This document shows, piece by piece, positions 22,737 to 33,850 of a DNA stretch of 64,000 bases. The DNA is from Lobosporangium transversale. Lineage: Eukaryota > Mortierellomycota > Mortierellomycetes > Mortierellales > Mortierellaceae. The stretch is taken from positions 1,280,501 through 1,344,500 of the forward strand of contig NW_019028981.1 in the NCBI RefSeq assembly GCF_002105155.1, written 5' to 3'. The notes beneath the pieces are model-generated. The model was not told the origin of the DNA. It did no database searches and saw nothing but the letters and a program-made list of their open reading frames with translations. Within the stretch, counting starts at the first letter, position 1. Every line of letters begins with the position of its first letter. The position numbers and the translations under genes are program-made.

Positions 22737-24589
22737 GCAATAAAAATGTATGCACGAAATTTGGAACACAAGTGTTCCAGGTTTTTATGGGTACTAAATG
22801 CATGCCACACCATATGATAAGTGTGATTTTAAAACTAGCACCAGGTAGGAAACCAGCACTGATTCTGTAGATGTATTCGAAAAACGGCAAAAACCTCCTA
22901 ATATAAATTGAAGCGCGAATCGACTTCCTTTAAGTAAGGAGTCTCATAGCCAGTTATTGAGAAAAACCTTTTTATTTGCAAATCGAAGAAAACATTTATA
23001 ATTTGTATGGTCACGATGCGAACCATGGAAGCTCAGTGCCAGTTTCCACCTTCTTTGAAGAAATAAATTAAATGCATGCAGGAGGCTTGTATCCATTCTG
23101 GCAAATCTTTTAGGGGTGTCCCATTGGTATAAAGGCTAATAAATGTCAACAATACCTTGTTTTCTCCTTTTTCCTTACATCATTGTCTAATAGCGAGCCC
23201 TCATCGAATCCTTCATCAAAAACAGAATATTTCCAGATGGTTTGCGGGGTACAGTGTGCTTTTTACCACACATTGGCTCTTTTTTCTTTTAATGCTTTAC
23301 ACCTGTTTAAGCCCTGGTAGGTTTCTACAAGCGATTTTATAACCATGCATCAACAACGGTTATAAAATTATAAAACTATAAAACCTCGCTTGCAAGCGTC
23401 GAAAGCTCCAATATGTTTTTGAAGCTACTATTGCAAGCAGCTATAGGGAGCCTAGCTTGATTAATACATTTGAAATGCGCTTGTCAGAGGGTTGACCTAT
23501 TTCAAACGTACAGATGGACATTTCATTTGCTTCTCTCAAATAACCAAAAAAAATGTCTAAGTTTGAAACCCCTAATAATATTTGATAACCGTAACGTGCA
23601 TAAGCAATGCATGACTAACGCAGAACGTTATGGAGCAACTTATAGCTAAACAGGTTTGCTGGATTGATTAGTCAATCCAGCTCAACGATGTACTATTATA
23701 AGGAAAGGCAGAGCTATGAGGAATGATTCAATGCTTACTGCATGTAAACAGCCTCGACCCAAACCCTGCTAAAAACATCTTACCAAGGACCTTTAGTAAT
23801 CCTACACATGCCCAATTGCACGTTCCCTGCTTTACGAAGACGACAATGAGTGTCTCATGTTTATTATCCGAATTAGCGACCTGTTCTGTCCCACCTCTTT
23901 TCTCCCCTCGTGGTTTTTTGCTTTCTTATCTTTCCCATCGAAAGGTGTAGACCAGAGACAGCTGTGGCTGGGATTCATTTTTCTTTGTTTCTATGGTTTT
24001 AGTTGGATCCCCAAGTGGAAAGTAAAGAGAGATAACGCAGTAAGAGTTGCTGTTCTTGGTTCGTGGTAGATATATCTGGCAACCATCGATCTAATACGAA
24101 AGGAAATAATTCGCGAAGAGCGTTTCATCTATGAATGGGCTCTGACTTTTTTTCAGTCGTGGTTCATATTGTTTTAGTCACGTGTAGAGGGTTCGCCACC
24201 AACTATTTAACGAGCAACAGCTCAGGAAAATCCGGCTCCTTGTTCCTTATTTTTACACAAGAGCCATTTGAGTACTGACTGTTCTCGTCCAGTCTTAGAG
24301 TAGTGTGTGTGTTCTTTTATTGTGTTAGAATTATTTTATCTATCTGCAGCTGGAAGTGACCGGCTTCATAATCCACCAAAACGACCGCATCTGCCCCTAA
24401 ATTTTGCAACAATATGATGCACTCAGCATGTGCACCGCACTGAAATAAAATAAAAAATAAAAAATAAAATCTAGATATCTACCTACGTTTATCGTTTTCC
24501 TTCTCAATTAAATAGCGCCTACAAGTTGCACTATCTACATGTACCTTATTAATAAAAACAATATTCTGTGATCTCATCACCCCCAAAGA
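22737..24589. other. NmrA intergenic spacer
   Basis: This 1.85-kb spacer is the longest uninterrupted gap between neighbouring NmrA copies apart from the one holding the transposon. It includes a block at about 23345-23500 related to the spacer block in the 1.12-kb repeat, and an inverted repeat CTGGATTGA/TCAATCCAG near 23658. A TATAAA with a pyrimidine-rich leader at about 23128-23200 resembles an NmrA promoter without a gene. Gene 4 lacks a clear copy of the shared promoter element. Confidence 0.45.
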
Positions 24590-25534
24590 ATGAAGCTAGC
24601 GCCTAAAATATTGGTAGTATTTGGAGCTACTGGTCGACAAGGAGGATCTGTCGTCAACTATGTCCTCAATCATCCAGAACTATCCAGGCAATACAAGATT
24701 CGAGCAGTTACACGCGTCCCACCCAAACCAGCCGCGCAAGCCTTGCAGGAACGAGGAGTCGAGGTTGTCAAAGCGGATCTATTTGACAAAAAGTCGATCG
24801 ACGCTGCTCTCAGTGGTGCCCATACTGTCTTTGCGAATATTGCCACCAGCTTTGATGAGAGTGTCTATCCTAAAGAAATGCTTCAAGGCAAGAATTTAGC
24901 GGATGCGGCCGTCGCCGCAGGAGTCCAGTATATCATCTATAGTACTTTACCACATACACGCGAAGTCAGCGATGGCAAACATGCTCATGCGGATGCTTTT
25001 AACGTCAAAGCCGACATTGAGGGGTACATTCGGTCTCTCCCCATCAAGAGCGCCATTTTCGCACCAAGCATGTTTTATCAAGACTTTTATCAAATGTTTT
25101 TTGTTCCTAAACGCCAAGATGACGGGACCTTTACCATATTCAGTGTTGTCTCTCCCGACAGTGGGATTTATTGTTTTGATGTTGTTGGTGACACAGGCAA
25201 GTTTGTGGGCGCTATTCTCGCAGAACCGGACAAGTTTAAGGGTAAAACCTTGTGTGCAGGAGCAGACTTTTGTACGCATGAGGAAATAGCAGAGATGATC
25301 AGTAAAGCGACAGGCAAGACGGTTAGGTACAAGCAAGTGTCTGTGGATGAGTTTGATCATATCATACCAAGCACTCATAGCAGAATTACCGCTGACGTTA
25401 TGCTTTTCCTGGAGGAACACGGCTACTTTGGTCCAGAGGCGAAGGAGCGTGTCGCTTGGTCTACCAATCACATCCATGATAAGCTAACCACATTTGAAGA
25501 GTTCCTCCAGAAGAACCCTCTTCATCTGGAATGA
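24590..25534 (+). CDS. NmrA-like NAD(P)-binding protein 4
   Basis: This intronless gene encodes 314 aa with the intact loop VVFGATGRQGGS. From residue 45 on, the protein is identical to NmrA 1, and the DNA is identical from 24723 through the stop to 25639. The first 130 nt and the promoter differ from gene 1. It lacks the long A run before ATG seen in most siblings (CACCCCCAAAGAATG instead). The pattern fits gene conversion between genes 1 and 4, or duplication with a 5' breakpoint. As the copy with an intact loop, it is the better candidate for a working protein. Confidence 0.92.
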   Translation: MKLAPKILVVFGATGRQGGSVVNYVLNHPELSRQYKIRAVTRVPPKPAAQALQERGVEVVKADLFDKKSIDAALSGAHTVFANIATSFDESVYPKEMLQGKNLADAAVAAGVQYIIYSTLPHTREVSDGKHAHADAFNVKADIEGYIRSLPIKSAIFAPSMFYQDFYQMFFVPKRQDDGTFTIFSVVSPDSGIYCFDVVGDTGKFVGAILAEPDKFKGKTLCAGADFCTHEEIAEMISKATGKTVRYKQVSVDEFDHIIPSTHSRITADVMLFLEEHGYFGPEAKERVAWSTNHIHDKLTTFEEFLQKNPLHLE

Positions 25535-26443
25535 GCATTCATGAGAAAATCCATTGATGTGTGTTCAAAACAAACTTCTCAGGATACAAATAGTATAAGC
25601 GAGTTCCAGTGCTGGTGAGATTCAAGTTAAGCATAAGCCCCAGATGGTGGATACATATTTTCAGACGAGTAAAATATGCATAGGTTCGAATGGCTTGCAA
25701 GCTGATAGTTTATTACTATTCTTCAACACTTATTAGTAATATGAACAGAAAAGCATACTATTCAAGGAAGCTGACCTTCGATATATCATCGTCCATTCTC
25801 AAAACGAAGATATAGATCATGCTTATTTATTCTGTAGCTTCAACCATCTAAATGGGGAAAAATATAAACCTATGCAATGCATAACTAAGATAGTAAACTA
25901 ACAATGTTTTAGCCTATTCAGATTTTCCAAAGCGATTAGGCATTATCAGCTCTACGATGCTGTCACTATAAGGAAAAGCAGTATCGTGAGGAAAGATCTG
26001 TTAATTGTCATATTGTCACAAAGGCCTGCCGCCTATGAGGTAAAAAAAATAAAAAGCAGAATATGAGGTCACTCTGTTTATGTCCGATTGAAAACTCCCT
26101 GAATTCGATGCTCACTGATCTGACGCGGACAAAAAAAAAAATAAAAATCAGCGGGAGCTTTACATCCCTGAATGTGGTTCTGACTTTTTGCATTTGTCAT
26201 GCGCCTTGACATGTCCTCCAACTCGTTTGGTCAGTGATTCATATATTTTCTATTCAAAAAACGATGATTGAATTGATTTGGTGGCTGATTTTGACATTTC
26301 ACCCTCCGTGACGAACTGGTCCCAAGGAATATAATTGGCTCCCAATTCAATCAAAAAATATGTGAATCGCTGACCAAATGGGACGGAGTATACTGTATCA
26401 ATGGTGAGAGGTGTGCACTGCACTGAAAAAAAAGAAAAAAAAA
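25535..26443. other. NmrA intergenic spacer
   Basis: The first 105 bases match the flank of gene 1. The segment 25870-26200 is related to 28755-28990 upstream of gene 6, so it belongs to the duplicated unit. No gene seen. Confidence 0.5.
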
Positions 26444-26459
26444 TATTTAAACAGATGCC
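26444..26459 (+). promoter_or_regulatory. shared NmrA core promoter element, gene 5
   Basis: TATTTAAACAGATGCC, 113 nt before the ATG, followed by a pyrimidine-rich leader and an A-rich run of AAAAAT repeats up to the start codon. Confidence 0.68.
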
Positions 26460-26556
26460 AGTGTTCACCACTTTCCCCTTCACAACTCAAGTTTTCCAAT
26501 ACTTTTATAGCTCTATCGCCTTCTCAAAAAAAAAAATAAAAAATAAAAAATAAAAA

Positions 26557-27498
26557 ATGAAGCCATCACCTAAAATCCTCGCCGTATTTGGAGCTACTGG
26601 TCGGCAAGGAGGATCTGTTGTCGACTATGTCCTCAGCCATCCAGAGCTATCCAAGCAATTCAAGATCCGAGCTGTGACGCGCGTCCCTTCAAAGCCAGCT
26701 GCTCAAGCCTTGCAGGAGCGAGGAGTCGAGGTCGTTAAAGGAGATCTGTTTGATAAAGAGTCGATCGATGCTGCTCTCAGAGGGGCACATACTGTCTTTG
26801 GGATTATCCCAACGAATTTTGATGACAGCGTCTGTACTAAAGAAGCCATTCAAGGCAAGGTGTTGGTAGACGCAGTCGTCACTGCAGGCGTCCAGTATAT
26901 CATCTTTAGCACTTTACGGCATGCACATGATACCTCCAATGGCAAACATACTGACGCCCATGCTCTCAACGCCAAAGGCGAGGTTGAGAAATACATCCGC
27001 TCTCTCCCCATCAAGAGCGCCTTTTTCGCACCAAGCATATTTTATCAAGACTTTTCCAACATCTTCTTTGTTCCTAAACTTCAAAGCGATGGAACCTTCA
27101 CGATATTTGGTGTGAACTCTCCTCAGGGTGTGTTTGAGTTTTTCGATGTTAGAGACACAGGCAAATTTGTGGGTGCTATCCTTGCAGAGCCGGAGAAGTT
27201 TGAGGGCAAAACCTTGTGTGCAGCAGCAACACTGTGCTCTTTTGAAGAAGCAGCAGAGATGATCAGTAGAGCAACAGGCAAGACTGTCAAGTATAAGCAG
27301 CTATCTGTGGATGAGTTTGATCGTGTTATGCCAACGACTCACAGCAGAATCACCGCCTACAGTATGCTTTACTTGGAGGAATTCGGCTTCTTTGGTCCAG
27401 AAGGAAAGGAGCTTATTGAATGGTCAACCAAAAATATACATGACAAGTTAACCACGCTTGAAGAGTTCCTTCAAAAGGACCCTCCCCATCTGCAGTGA
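26557..27498 (+). CDS. NmrA-like NAD(P)-binding protein 5
   Basis: This intronless gene encodes 313 aa with the loop AVFGATGRQGGS and the family segments KGDLFDKESIDAAL and FVGAILAEPEKFEGKTLC. It is the partner of gene 6. The DNA from about 26390 (promoter) to 26825 matches 29002-29437 with about one difference. The middle then diverges and the last third is again nearly identical. The ATG follows three AAAAAT units. The best reading is a recent tandem duplication with a replaced middle. Confidence 0.92.
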   Translation: MKPSPKILAVFGATGRQGGSVVDYVLSHPELSKQFKIRAVTRVPSKPAAQALQERGVEVVKGDLFDKESIDAALRGAHTVFGIIPTNFDDSVCTKEAIQGKVLVDAVVTAGVQYIIFSTLRHAHDTSNGKHTDAHALNAKGEVEKYIRSLPIKSAFFAPSIFYQDFSNIFFVPKLQSDGTFTIFGVNSPQGVFEFFDVRDTGKFVGAILAEPEKFEGKTLCAAATLCSFEEAAEMISRATGKTVKYKQLSVDEFDRVMPTTHSRITAYSMLYLEEFGFFGPEGKELIEWSTKNIHDKLTTLEEFLQKDPPHLQ

Positions 27499-29055
27499 TC
27501 TATCAATATGTGCAATCAAAGTGACCAAAATAAAGAGACTGAGCCAATGATATACTGCTTCTATTGAATAATTTGTCCATGTCTATGAAGTGAATCACTG
27601 ATGTGTATTCAAAACAAAGTTCGCGGGATACAAGCAGCATAAAAAGTGCAGTAAACCTCTGGGCCATATGAAGCGCGAGCTCTAGTGCTACTGATCCAAT
27701 GTAAATAAAGCTCAAGCTACAGTGAGCGAGGGCTTTCTAGAAGAATAGAAATAGTGTCTGCGGCAGAGAGTCATCGACAAATATTTTTTAAAATCTGTCG
27801 ATGGATCAAAAACACTAATTGTCTGAATTGAGAGTATTTATCCAATTTAAAAATCTTGAAAACATTTTTGTTGACAACTTTCTGGTAAGGACTACTCTAT
27901 GCATAACCTGAAATGACTTTCGAGATGAAATGAAGGATTATATATTATATACTATTCCTCTATCTTTGATGAATAAAAAAAAAAGTTGACTTTAAGTATC
28001 TGTTTCTATTATTTTTATTTTTATTATCATTTTTGTTTCTATATTCATCCTTATACTCATTTTTATTTTATCTCAATTTTTATTTTTGTTTTTCTTTTTG
28101 CAAAATTGATCAGAGCAACAGAACAGCCGTCTTCTACGTACCCCTTCGTTTTATACTTGCTGAAAGAGTTGGCCTTTAGCTACAATACATAGGTCGGCTA
28201 CAGGGGATCCGTCATGAAACGAGGTTTTAAGCTCCCAGTGTCATTTTTTTTGGCATAGTCTCCGCCCCTTTTTTAGAATGCAACGTACTCATGCATACGG
28301 CGGAGCATTTCACACTTTTTCTCAGAGTCTAGGGATTTCCAAGCGTTCATTGGATTCACCATTGGATATAAAATACTTCGGGGGACTTTTAGTGGGCTTT
28401 TCACCACACAACCGCCTATTCTTCTTGAGTACTTGATACTTATTTTAAAATGGGGAGCTCAGATAGTTTCAAAGAGCTGAATTTATGTTCATGCAACAAC
28501 CACCATCATCAGCTCTCGCTTTCAAGTGTTGAAAGCAGCAAGAGGCTTTTGAAATAAGTAAGGAGAAAATGTGATGGGGATTTTACTCAGGACTGCCGCA
28601 CTTCTCAAGATGGGTTGGAGTGGATCCATGGCTCTGGTAGGCATAATCTAGTTGGGCCCGAGGTACATGCACCTTCTTTTGAAAGGGCACTTTTTTGCGT
28701 CTTTTTTTTCTTTCTTCAGGCAGGTCCATTTAGAAGGTCCTTCACCCTTTATGAATGTATGCAACACATTACTAAGATAGTAAGCTGACGGAGTTTTTAG
28801 CCTATTAAGGTTTTCCAAAGCGATTAGGAAAAGCAGTATTGTGAGGAAAGATTTTTTAATTGTCACATTGTCACACAAGCCTTGCTACCGCCTTATGAGG
28901 TCTTTATGTCTTATTGAAAACTCTGGACAAAAAAAATAAAAATCAGCGGAAGCTTTACATGAATGTGATTCTGACTTTTTGCATTTGTCATGCGCCTTGA
29001 CATACTGTATCAATGGTGAGAGGTGTGCACTGCACTGAAAAAAAAGAAAAAAAAA
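27499..29055. other. NmrA intergenic spacer
   Basis: The spacer holds a T-rich stretch near 28005-28100, a block near 28430-28560 related to the spacer block in the 1.12-kb repeat, and a copy of the gene-5 upstream region at 28755-28990. No gene seen. Confidence 0.5.
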
Positions 29056-29071
29056 TATTTAAACAGATGCC
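29056..29071 (+). promoter_or_regulatory. shared NmrA core promoter element, gene 6
   Basis: TATTTAAACAGATGCC, 113 nt before the ATG, within DNA nearly identical to the gene 5 promoter. Confidence 0.68.
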
Positions 29072-29168
29072 AGTGTTCACCTCTTTCCCCTTCACAACTC
29101 AAGTTTTCCAATACTTTTATAGCTCTATCGCCTTCTCAAAAAAAAAAATAAAAAATAAAAAATAAAAA

Positions 29169-30110
29169 ATGAAGCCATCACCTAAAATCCTCGCCGTATT
29201 TGGAGCTACTGGTCGGCAAGGAGGATCTGTTGTCGACTATGTCCTCAGCCATCCAGAGCTATCCAAGCAATTCAAGATCCGAGCTGTGACGCGCGTCCCT
29301 TCAAAGCCAGCTGCTCAAGCCTTGCAGGAGCGAGGAGTCGAGGTCGTTAAAGGAGATCTGTTTGATAAAGAGTCGATCGATGCTGCTCTCAGAGGGGCAC
29401 ATACTGTCTTTGGGATTATCCCAACGAATTTTGATGATAGCTTATATGTTGTAGAAGATCTTCTAGGCAAGATGTTAGCAGATGCAGTCGTCGCCTCTGG
29501 CGCCCAGTATTTTATTTTCAGCACTTTATGGCATGCACATGATACCTCCAATGGCAAACATACTGACGCCCATGCTTTCAACGCTAAAGGCGACATTGAG
29601 AAATACATCCGCTCTCTCCCCATCAAGAGCGCCTTTTTTGCGCCGAGCGTCTTTTATCAAGACTTTTCCAACATCTTCTTTGTTCCTAAACGCCAAGATG
29701 ATGGAACCTTTGCGATATTCAGTGTGACCTCTCCTCAGAGTGTGTTTGAGTTTTTCGATGTTAGAGACACAGGCAAATTTGTGGGTGCTATCCTTGCAGA
29801 GCCGGAGAAGTTTGAGGGCAAAACCTTGTGTGCAGCAGCAACACTGTGCTCTTTTGAAGAAGCAGCAGAGATGATCAGTAGAGCAACAGGCAAGACTGTC
29901 AAGTATAAGCAGCTATCTGTGGATGAGTTTGATCGTGTTATGCCAACGACTCACAGCAGAACCACCGCTTACGGCATGCTTTACTTGGAGGAATTCGGCT
30001 TCTTTGGTCCAGAAGGAAAGGAGCTTATTGAATGGTCAACCAAAAATATACATGACAAGTTAACCACGCTTGAAGAGTTCCTTCAAAAGGGCCCTCCCTA
30101 TCTGCAGTGA
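29169..30110 (+). CDS. NmrA-like NAD(P)-binding protein 6
   Basis: This intronless gene encodes 313 aa with the intact loop AVFGATGRQGGS. It is nearly identical to gene 5 over the first 90 residues and the last third. Between residues 90 and 190 it differs at many sites, for instance LYVVEDLLGKMLADAVV where gene 5 has VCTKEAIQGKVLVDAVV. The middle region in this family lines the pocket above the dinucleotide, so the two may differ in ligand. This is inference from fold knowledge. Confidence 0.92.
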   Translation: MKPSPKILAVFGATGRQGGSVVDYVLSHPELSKQFKIRAVTRVPSKPAAQALQERGVEVVKGDLFDKESIDAALRGAHTVFGIIPTNFDDSLYVVEDLLGKMLADAVVASGAQYFIFSTLWHAHDTSNGKHTDAHAFNAKGDIEKYIRSLPIKSAFFAPSVFYQDFSNIFFVPKRQDDGTFAIFSVTSPQSVFEFFDVRDTGKFVGAILAEPEKFEGKTLCAAATLCSFEEAAEMISRATGKTVKYKQLSVDEFDRVMPTTHSRTTAYGMLYLEEFGFFGPEGKELIEWSTKNIHDKLTTLEEFLQKGPPYLQ

Positions 30111-31587
30111 TCTATCAATATGTGCAATCAAAGCACTCAAGATAAAGAAGTCGAGCCAATGATATACTATGTCCTTGAAATGAATCATTGGTGTATGCTC
30201 AAAGCAAGTTTATGTAGCAAGAGTACGTCCTTTCTAAATGAGTAAAACATGCATAAATTCAAATGGTTCATCTTCCCAAGATCAAATGAAGGGGTTGTTT
30301 AATACTCTTCTATGGTTGCATAAAAAAGAGTTGACTATTAGGTTCATGCATCCCCTTTTTTTCTTCTAGCAAATAAACAAATTGAATGGAGCAACAAAAC
30401 AGCCATCCACGATGTTACTCTTTCGTTTTTGCTTGCTGAAATATCTGATCTTAAGCTACAAAGCATAGGCACTTTCAGGGTGGTCCGAGTTTTTAAGTCC
30501 TTGCCAGAAAGTCAATATTTTCATTGAATAAAGTAATTCAAATTTTAATTCAGTTTATGACTTTTAGGCGAGGAGTCGATATCTTTTTTTTTTTTTTATT
30601 TTTTTTATTTTTTTCCCAGACCAAACCCATTGCTGCATGTTCTTATACAGTAAGATCTTGAAAGCCTTTTACATATCGATAGTGCGCTTTTCCCACGACT
30701 CAGGGACTTTCAAACAGAGAAAAGTACCATTGTTCCCCTAATCAGCTGCTTAATATCAAGCACTCATCAGTTTCCTTTTTTTTTTTCCCTTGTATACCTG
30801 ATAATTATTTTTACTTGCCAAGCTCTGCTAGTTTCCTAGAAGCGGCAAGTATGTTCATGCATCAACTACGATTATAAACCCTCGCAGGAAGCAGCCTTAG
30901 GCTTTTGGTGCCACTATTGGAAGCGGTTATGGGGAGTTCAATTCATTCATTACGCGCGTGGAGAGCCTTCCCCTTGATCGGCTTGGCTGCCATGCTTCAA
31001 GACCTGCTGACACCTATCATTGGAATTTCGTGTATACTAACATGCGGTCTCGCACATTCCTTTGGGTTTGAGTTTGGGACACCATTTTGCTGTGCAAATG
31101 TTTCTTTCAAAGACGATCTAAGCAAGGATATGATGTAGTCTATCCAGTTGTGGCAATCTGTTTAAGAAATGAGCTCAAATGAATCTTTGAATCATGTCAA
31201 AACAGTTTCCTTTGAAGTGAGCTTTTCTTGCTCTCAGGTGTTTTCTTTTCAGCATACTAATGAACTTTGATGATCCTCAGCACGAAAAACGAGAAAATAC
31301 AGCCAGAAAGTTGACGACTAATATTTTAAAATACTTCCTTTGATTGTATATCTATGCAAGTATGCCCAGATCGCATAGGGATTGCGAAGGTTGGAATTAT
31401 AGGCAGCACTACGAGGAGTGATGGTAAACTTATCACATTGTTCCGGAAAAAGTAGCCTTCTCCTTACGCTCATTTGTCTTTTTAGTTAGATAAACAATTA
31501 CACAAACTCAAGTCATATCATTGGGGTATTGCTTTGCGGATGAAAGGCTGTATTGAGGTGAAAGCGGGGTTTGTTATGAATCTCCTG
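30111..31587. other. NmrA spacer, left of the transposon
   Basis: A T-rich run lies near 30584-30614. A block near 30860-30970 is related to the spacer block of the 1.12-kb repeat. No gene seen. The transposon interrupts this spacer. Confidence 0.45.
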
Positions 31588-31589
31588 TA

Positions 31590-31737
31590 CACCAAAATTT
31601 TGTTTATGCGGACGATTTACTAAGGAAAACGTCTGTATATTTTTAAGGTTCCAATGAATTGGGGAAGTATTCTTAACTGTACAAAATATGTAGGCACATG
31701 TGACATTGCATTCACGGGTCCCCATAAATGCACATTC
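31590..31737 (+). repeat. transposon terminal inverted repeat, left
   Basis: About 148 bp match 35782-35929 on the other strand with roughly ten mismatches and small gaps. The match includes GGACGATTTACTAAGGAAAA and GGTTCCAATGAATTGGGG. Confidence 0.9.
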
Positions 31738-31826
31738 CCCGGACGAAAGCTTGGACAAAAGGCCGGACGCAATTACACTTACTCATCTCTTCATTACTTT
31801 CGCAATCAAGATTTCATTTTATCGAA

Positions 31827-33713
31827 ATGGCAATTTCAAAGCGCTCCGCAGCATCGGTCCCCAAGAATCAATTGCCAAAGAAGAAATATACAATGTCCGA
31901 GATAAAGTCAGCTGAAAAATTGCGGAAGGACAGGTACAACGACCTTTTAAACTGTGCAAGGGATCGCAATATGACAATTCCACTTATTCTGCCTACAGCT
32001 GACAACCATGGCACTCCAATGGCAAAGGTGTGTCTGACTCTAAAGAAAAAAGTAGAGCTCCTTGATATATATGATTATCTCTTGCTCCGACGAAAGGATA
32101 TTAAACAAAAAGTCTCCTTAAAAAATTTCGGCAACCTCATTGGATATGACATTCCGAAGAGTAGTTTTCACGATATCGTCAAAAAAAAAGATGAACTTCG
32201 AGCACAGGCTCCATTGTATCCAGAGGGTGCGTGTTATATCGTTCAGCGAAAGAATCTACAGCTTGAGACAGTGCTTTTAAAATGGCTAGAGGATCAGCGT
32301 ACACGACTCAATCCAATTAACAAAAGGATGATACAAGATGCGGCGAAAACCACTTATGTTATCCTCGCTGGCCTGAAAGATCCTGAAGGTGACCCGAGCA
32401 CCAGCGGCATGATGCCTTCTTTTTCAGTTTCCTGGTTTAATGCTTTCAAGAAGCGTCACAACATAACGTATTGTCAGTTACGGGGAGAAGCAGGATCGGT
32501 TGACCTTGAAGCGATTGAGCCTGAGCTCGTGGCCATCCGGAGTCTCTGTTCCCAATACACACCTGACAACATATATAACTGTGATGAGACAGGATTCTAT
32601 CTCAAGGAGTTGGACCACAAGTCCTACACAACGCAGGTCTCGGAGGCTGGAGTCAAGGCAAATAAGAATTGTCGTGTTACTATCCTCTTTTGCATCAATG
32701 CTTCTGGCACTTCGCTCCTCAAGGCAGAGTCCATGGATGCATTGAAGCCACTCGTTATTGGTAAGGAGTTTAACATTTTATTGAAGGTATATTTAGGCGT
32801 TGACTTGAAATACTATATATTAAATATCATATTTCATATATTAGGTAAAAACATCGCCCAAGGTATTGACATCGAGTCAGGAAAAAAAATGATTGTGAGA
32901 AAATCTGAATCAGGGTGGATGACAAACAATATCTTCGTGAATTGGTTGAAAACATTCGATGATCAGCTTACAGAGCCAAGCTTACTTCTTCTGGACTCTG
33001 CTCCACAGCACAACAATATTGATATGCGCAATCCTTCCACCAATGAACCGTGGAAGCATCTCCGCATTCAACGACTCCCGGTGAACTCGACATCTGTTAC
33101 TCAGCCCCTTGATGCAGGCGTTATCAGTGTGTTCAAGCGAGCATTTCTAGAGATACTTACCCACGAGTCACATCTCGTCCGAACATTTGATATGACGAAG
33201 GCTATCTCTAATGGACACGCGTGGTCGATAATCCCATCAGCATGGAACTCCGTTAAAGCGATGACACTAAGGAATTGCTTTGCTAAAACCCCAGTCCTTC
33301 CCGAAGAGATGCGAAAGCACATCAGAGCCATGTCAAGTACCAGTGCAGAGCGATGCCACGAGGTCCAGTACACGCGAAGTCACCTCTATAAGGAGCAGGA
33401 AAGGGCGTACTTCGAGCATTTGATCGCATCAGTGAGTAAAGGGAATGAGTGGGTGCTGGATCGCATTGCGGAGAAAGATGTGCAGGATATTTTGGAAGAG
33501 GAACATGGGTCATGCACTTCTACGGATGGTAACTCTCATGAAATTGTCAATGGAAACTATGAAGCCACTCCACTCTCTATAAACAGTAGTCCGATATCGA
33601 AGGAGTCATTCCACAATTCGATCGATTTATTGACCAAATTGTCTAACGGGCATGATATAAGCAGTCCTGAAGGGATGGAGGCCATATTTGAAAATACAAA
33701 AAAAACAGCATGA
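31827..33713 (+). CDS. Tigger/pogo DDE transposase
   Basis: The protein has two N-terminal helix-turn-helix regions (a Psq-like one at about 31.99-32.20 kb and a CENP-B-like one at about 32.25-32.47 kb) and a DDE catalytic domain. The acidic residues are seen in IYNCDETGFYL, LLLLDSAPQHN and SVTQPLDAGVISVFKRAF, with 38 residues between the second and third Asp. An 84-nt intron at 32761-32844 (GTAAGG...TTAG) is in frame and stop-free, so splicing yields 600 aa and retention 628 aa; splicing restores the expected spacing. The ATG at 31827 follows the inverted repeat. After an 8-A run at 33698-33705 the frame ends at 33713. A neighbouring frame stays open to 33856 and ends NFLDNPFL, which may be the true C-terminus. 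Confidence 0.9.
   Translation: MAISKRSAASVPKNQLPKKKYTMSEIKSAEKLRKDRYNDLLNCARDRNMTIPLILPTADNHGTPMAKVCLTLKKKVELLDIYDYLLLRRKDIKQKVSLKNFGNLIGYDIPKSSFHDIVKKKDELRAQAPLYPEGACYIVQRKNLQLETVLLKWLEDQRTRLNPINKRMIQDAAKTTYVILAGLKDPEGDPSTSGMMPSFSVSWFNAFKKRHNITYCQLRGEAGSVDLEAIEPELVAIRSLCSQYTPDNIYNCDETGFYLKELDHKSYTTQVSEAGVKANKNCRVTILFCINASGTSLLKAESMDALKPLVIGKEFNILLKVYLGVDLKYYILNIIFHILGKNIAQGIDIESGKKMIVRKSESGWMTNNIFVNWLKTFDDQLTEPSLLLLDSAPQHNNIDMRNPSTNEPWKHLRIQRLPVNSTSVTQPLDAGVISVFKRAFLEILTHESHLVRTFDMTKAISNGHAWSIIPSAWNSVKAMTLRNCFAKTPVLPEEMRKHIRAMSSTSAERCHEVQYTRSHLYKEQERAYFEHLIASVSKGNEWVLDRIAEKDVQDILEEEHGSCTSTDGNSHEIVNGNYEATPLSINSSPISKESFHNSIDLLTKLSNGHDISSPEGMEAIFENTKKTA
32761..32844 (+). other. in-frame intron of the transposase
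   Basis: The borders are ATTG/GTAAGG and TATTAG/GT. The length of 84 nt is a multiple of three and there is no stop in frame. The inserted residues are Ile/Leu/Tyr-rich and do not belong to the DDE fold. Confidence 0.8.
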
Positions 33714-33850
33714 AAAATGTGCGCCACTTTTTGAGGAGTCTCATAAGAGCTTGTGATAATGTGAATATGGAGCAGACATCTTCATTAAGAGAGACGCAGG
33801 ATGACCCGCAAGACGTATCGACGCTAGAAAATTTCCTGGACAACCCATTT

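Noticed and set aside
16939..25477. Long open frames in other phases and on the minus strand of NmrA genes
   Set aside because: They are shadows. They are identical in genes 1 and 4 only because the DNA is identical.
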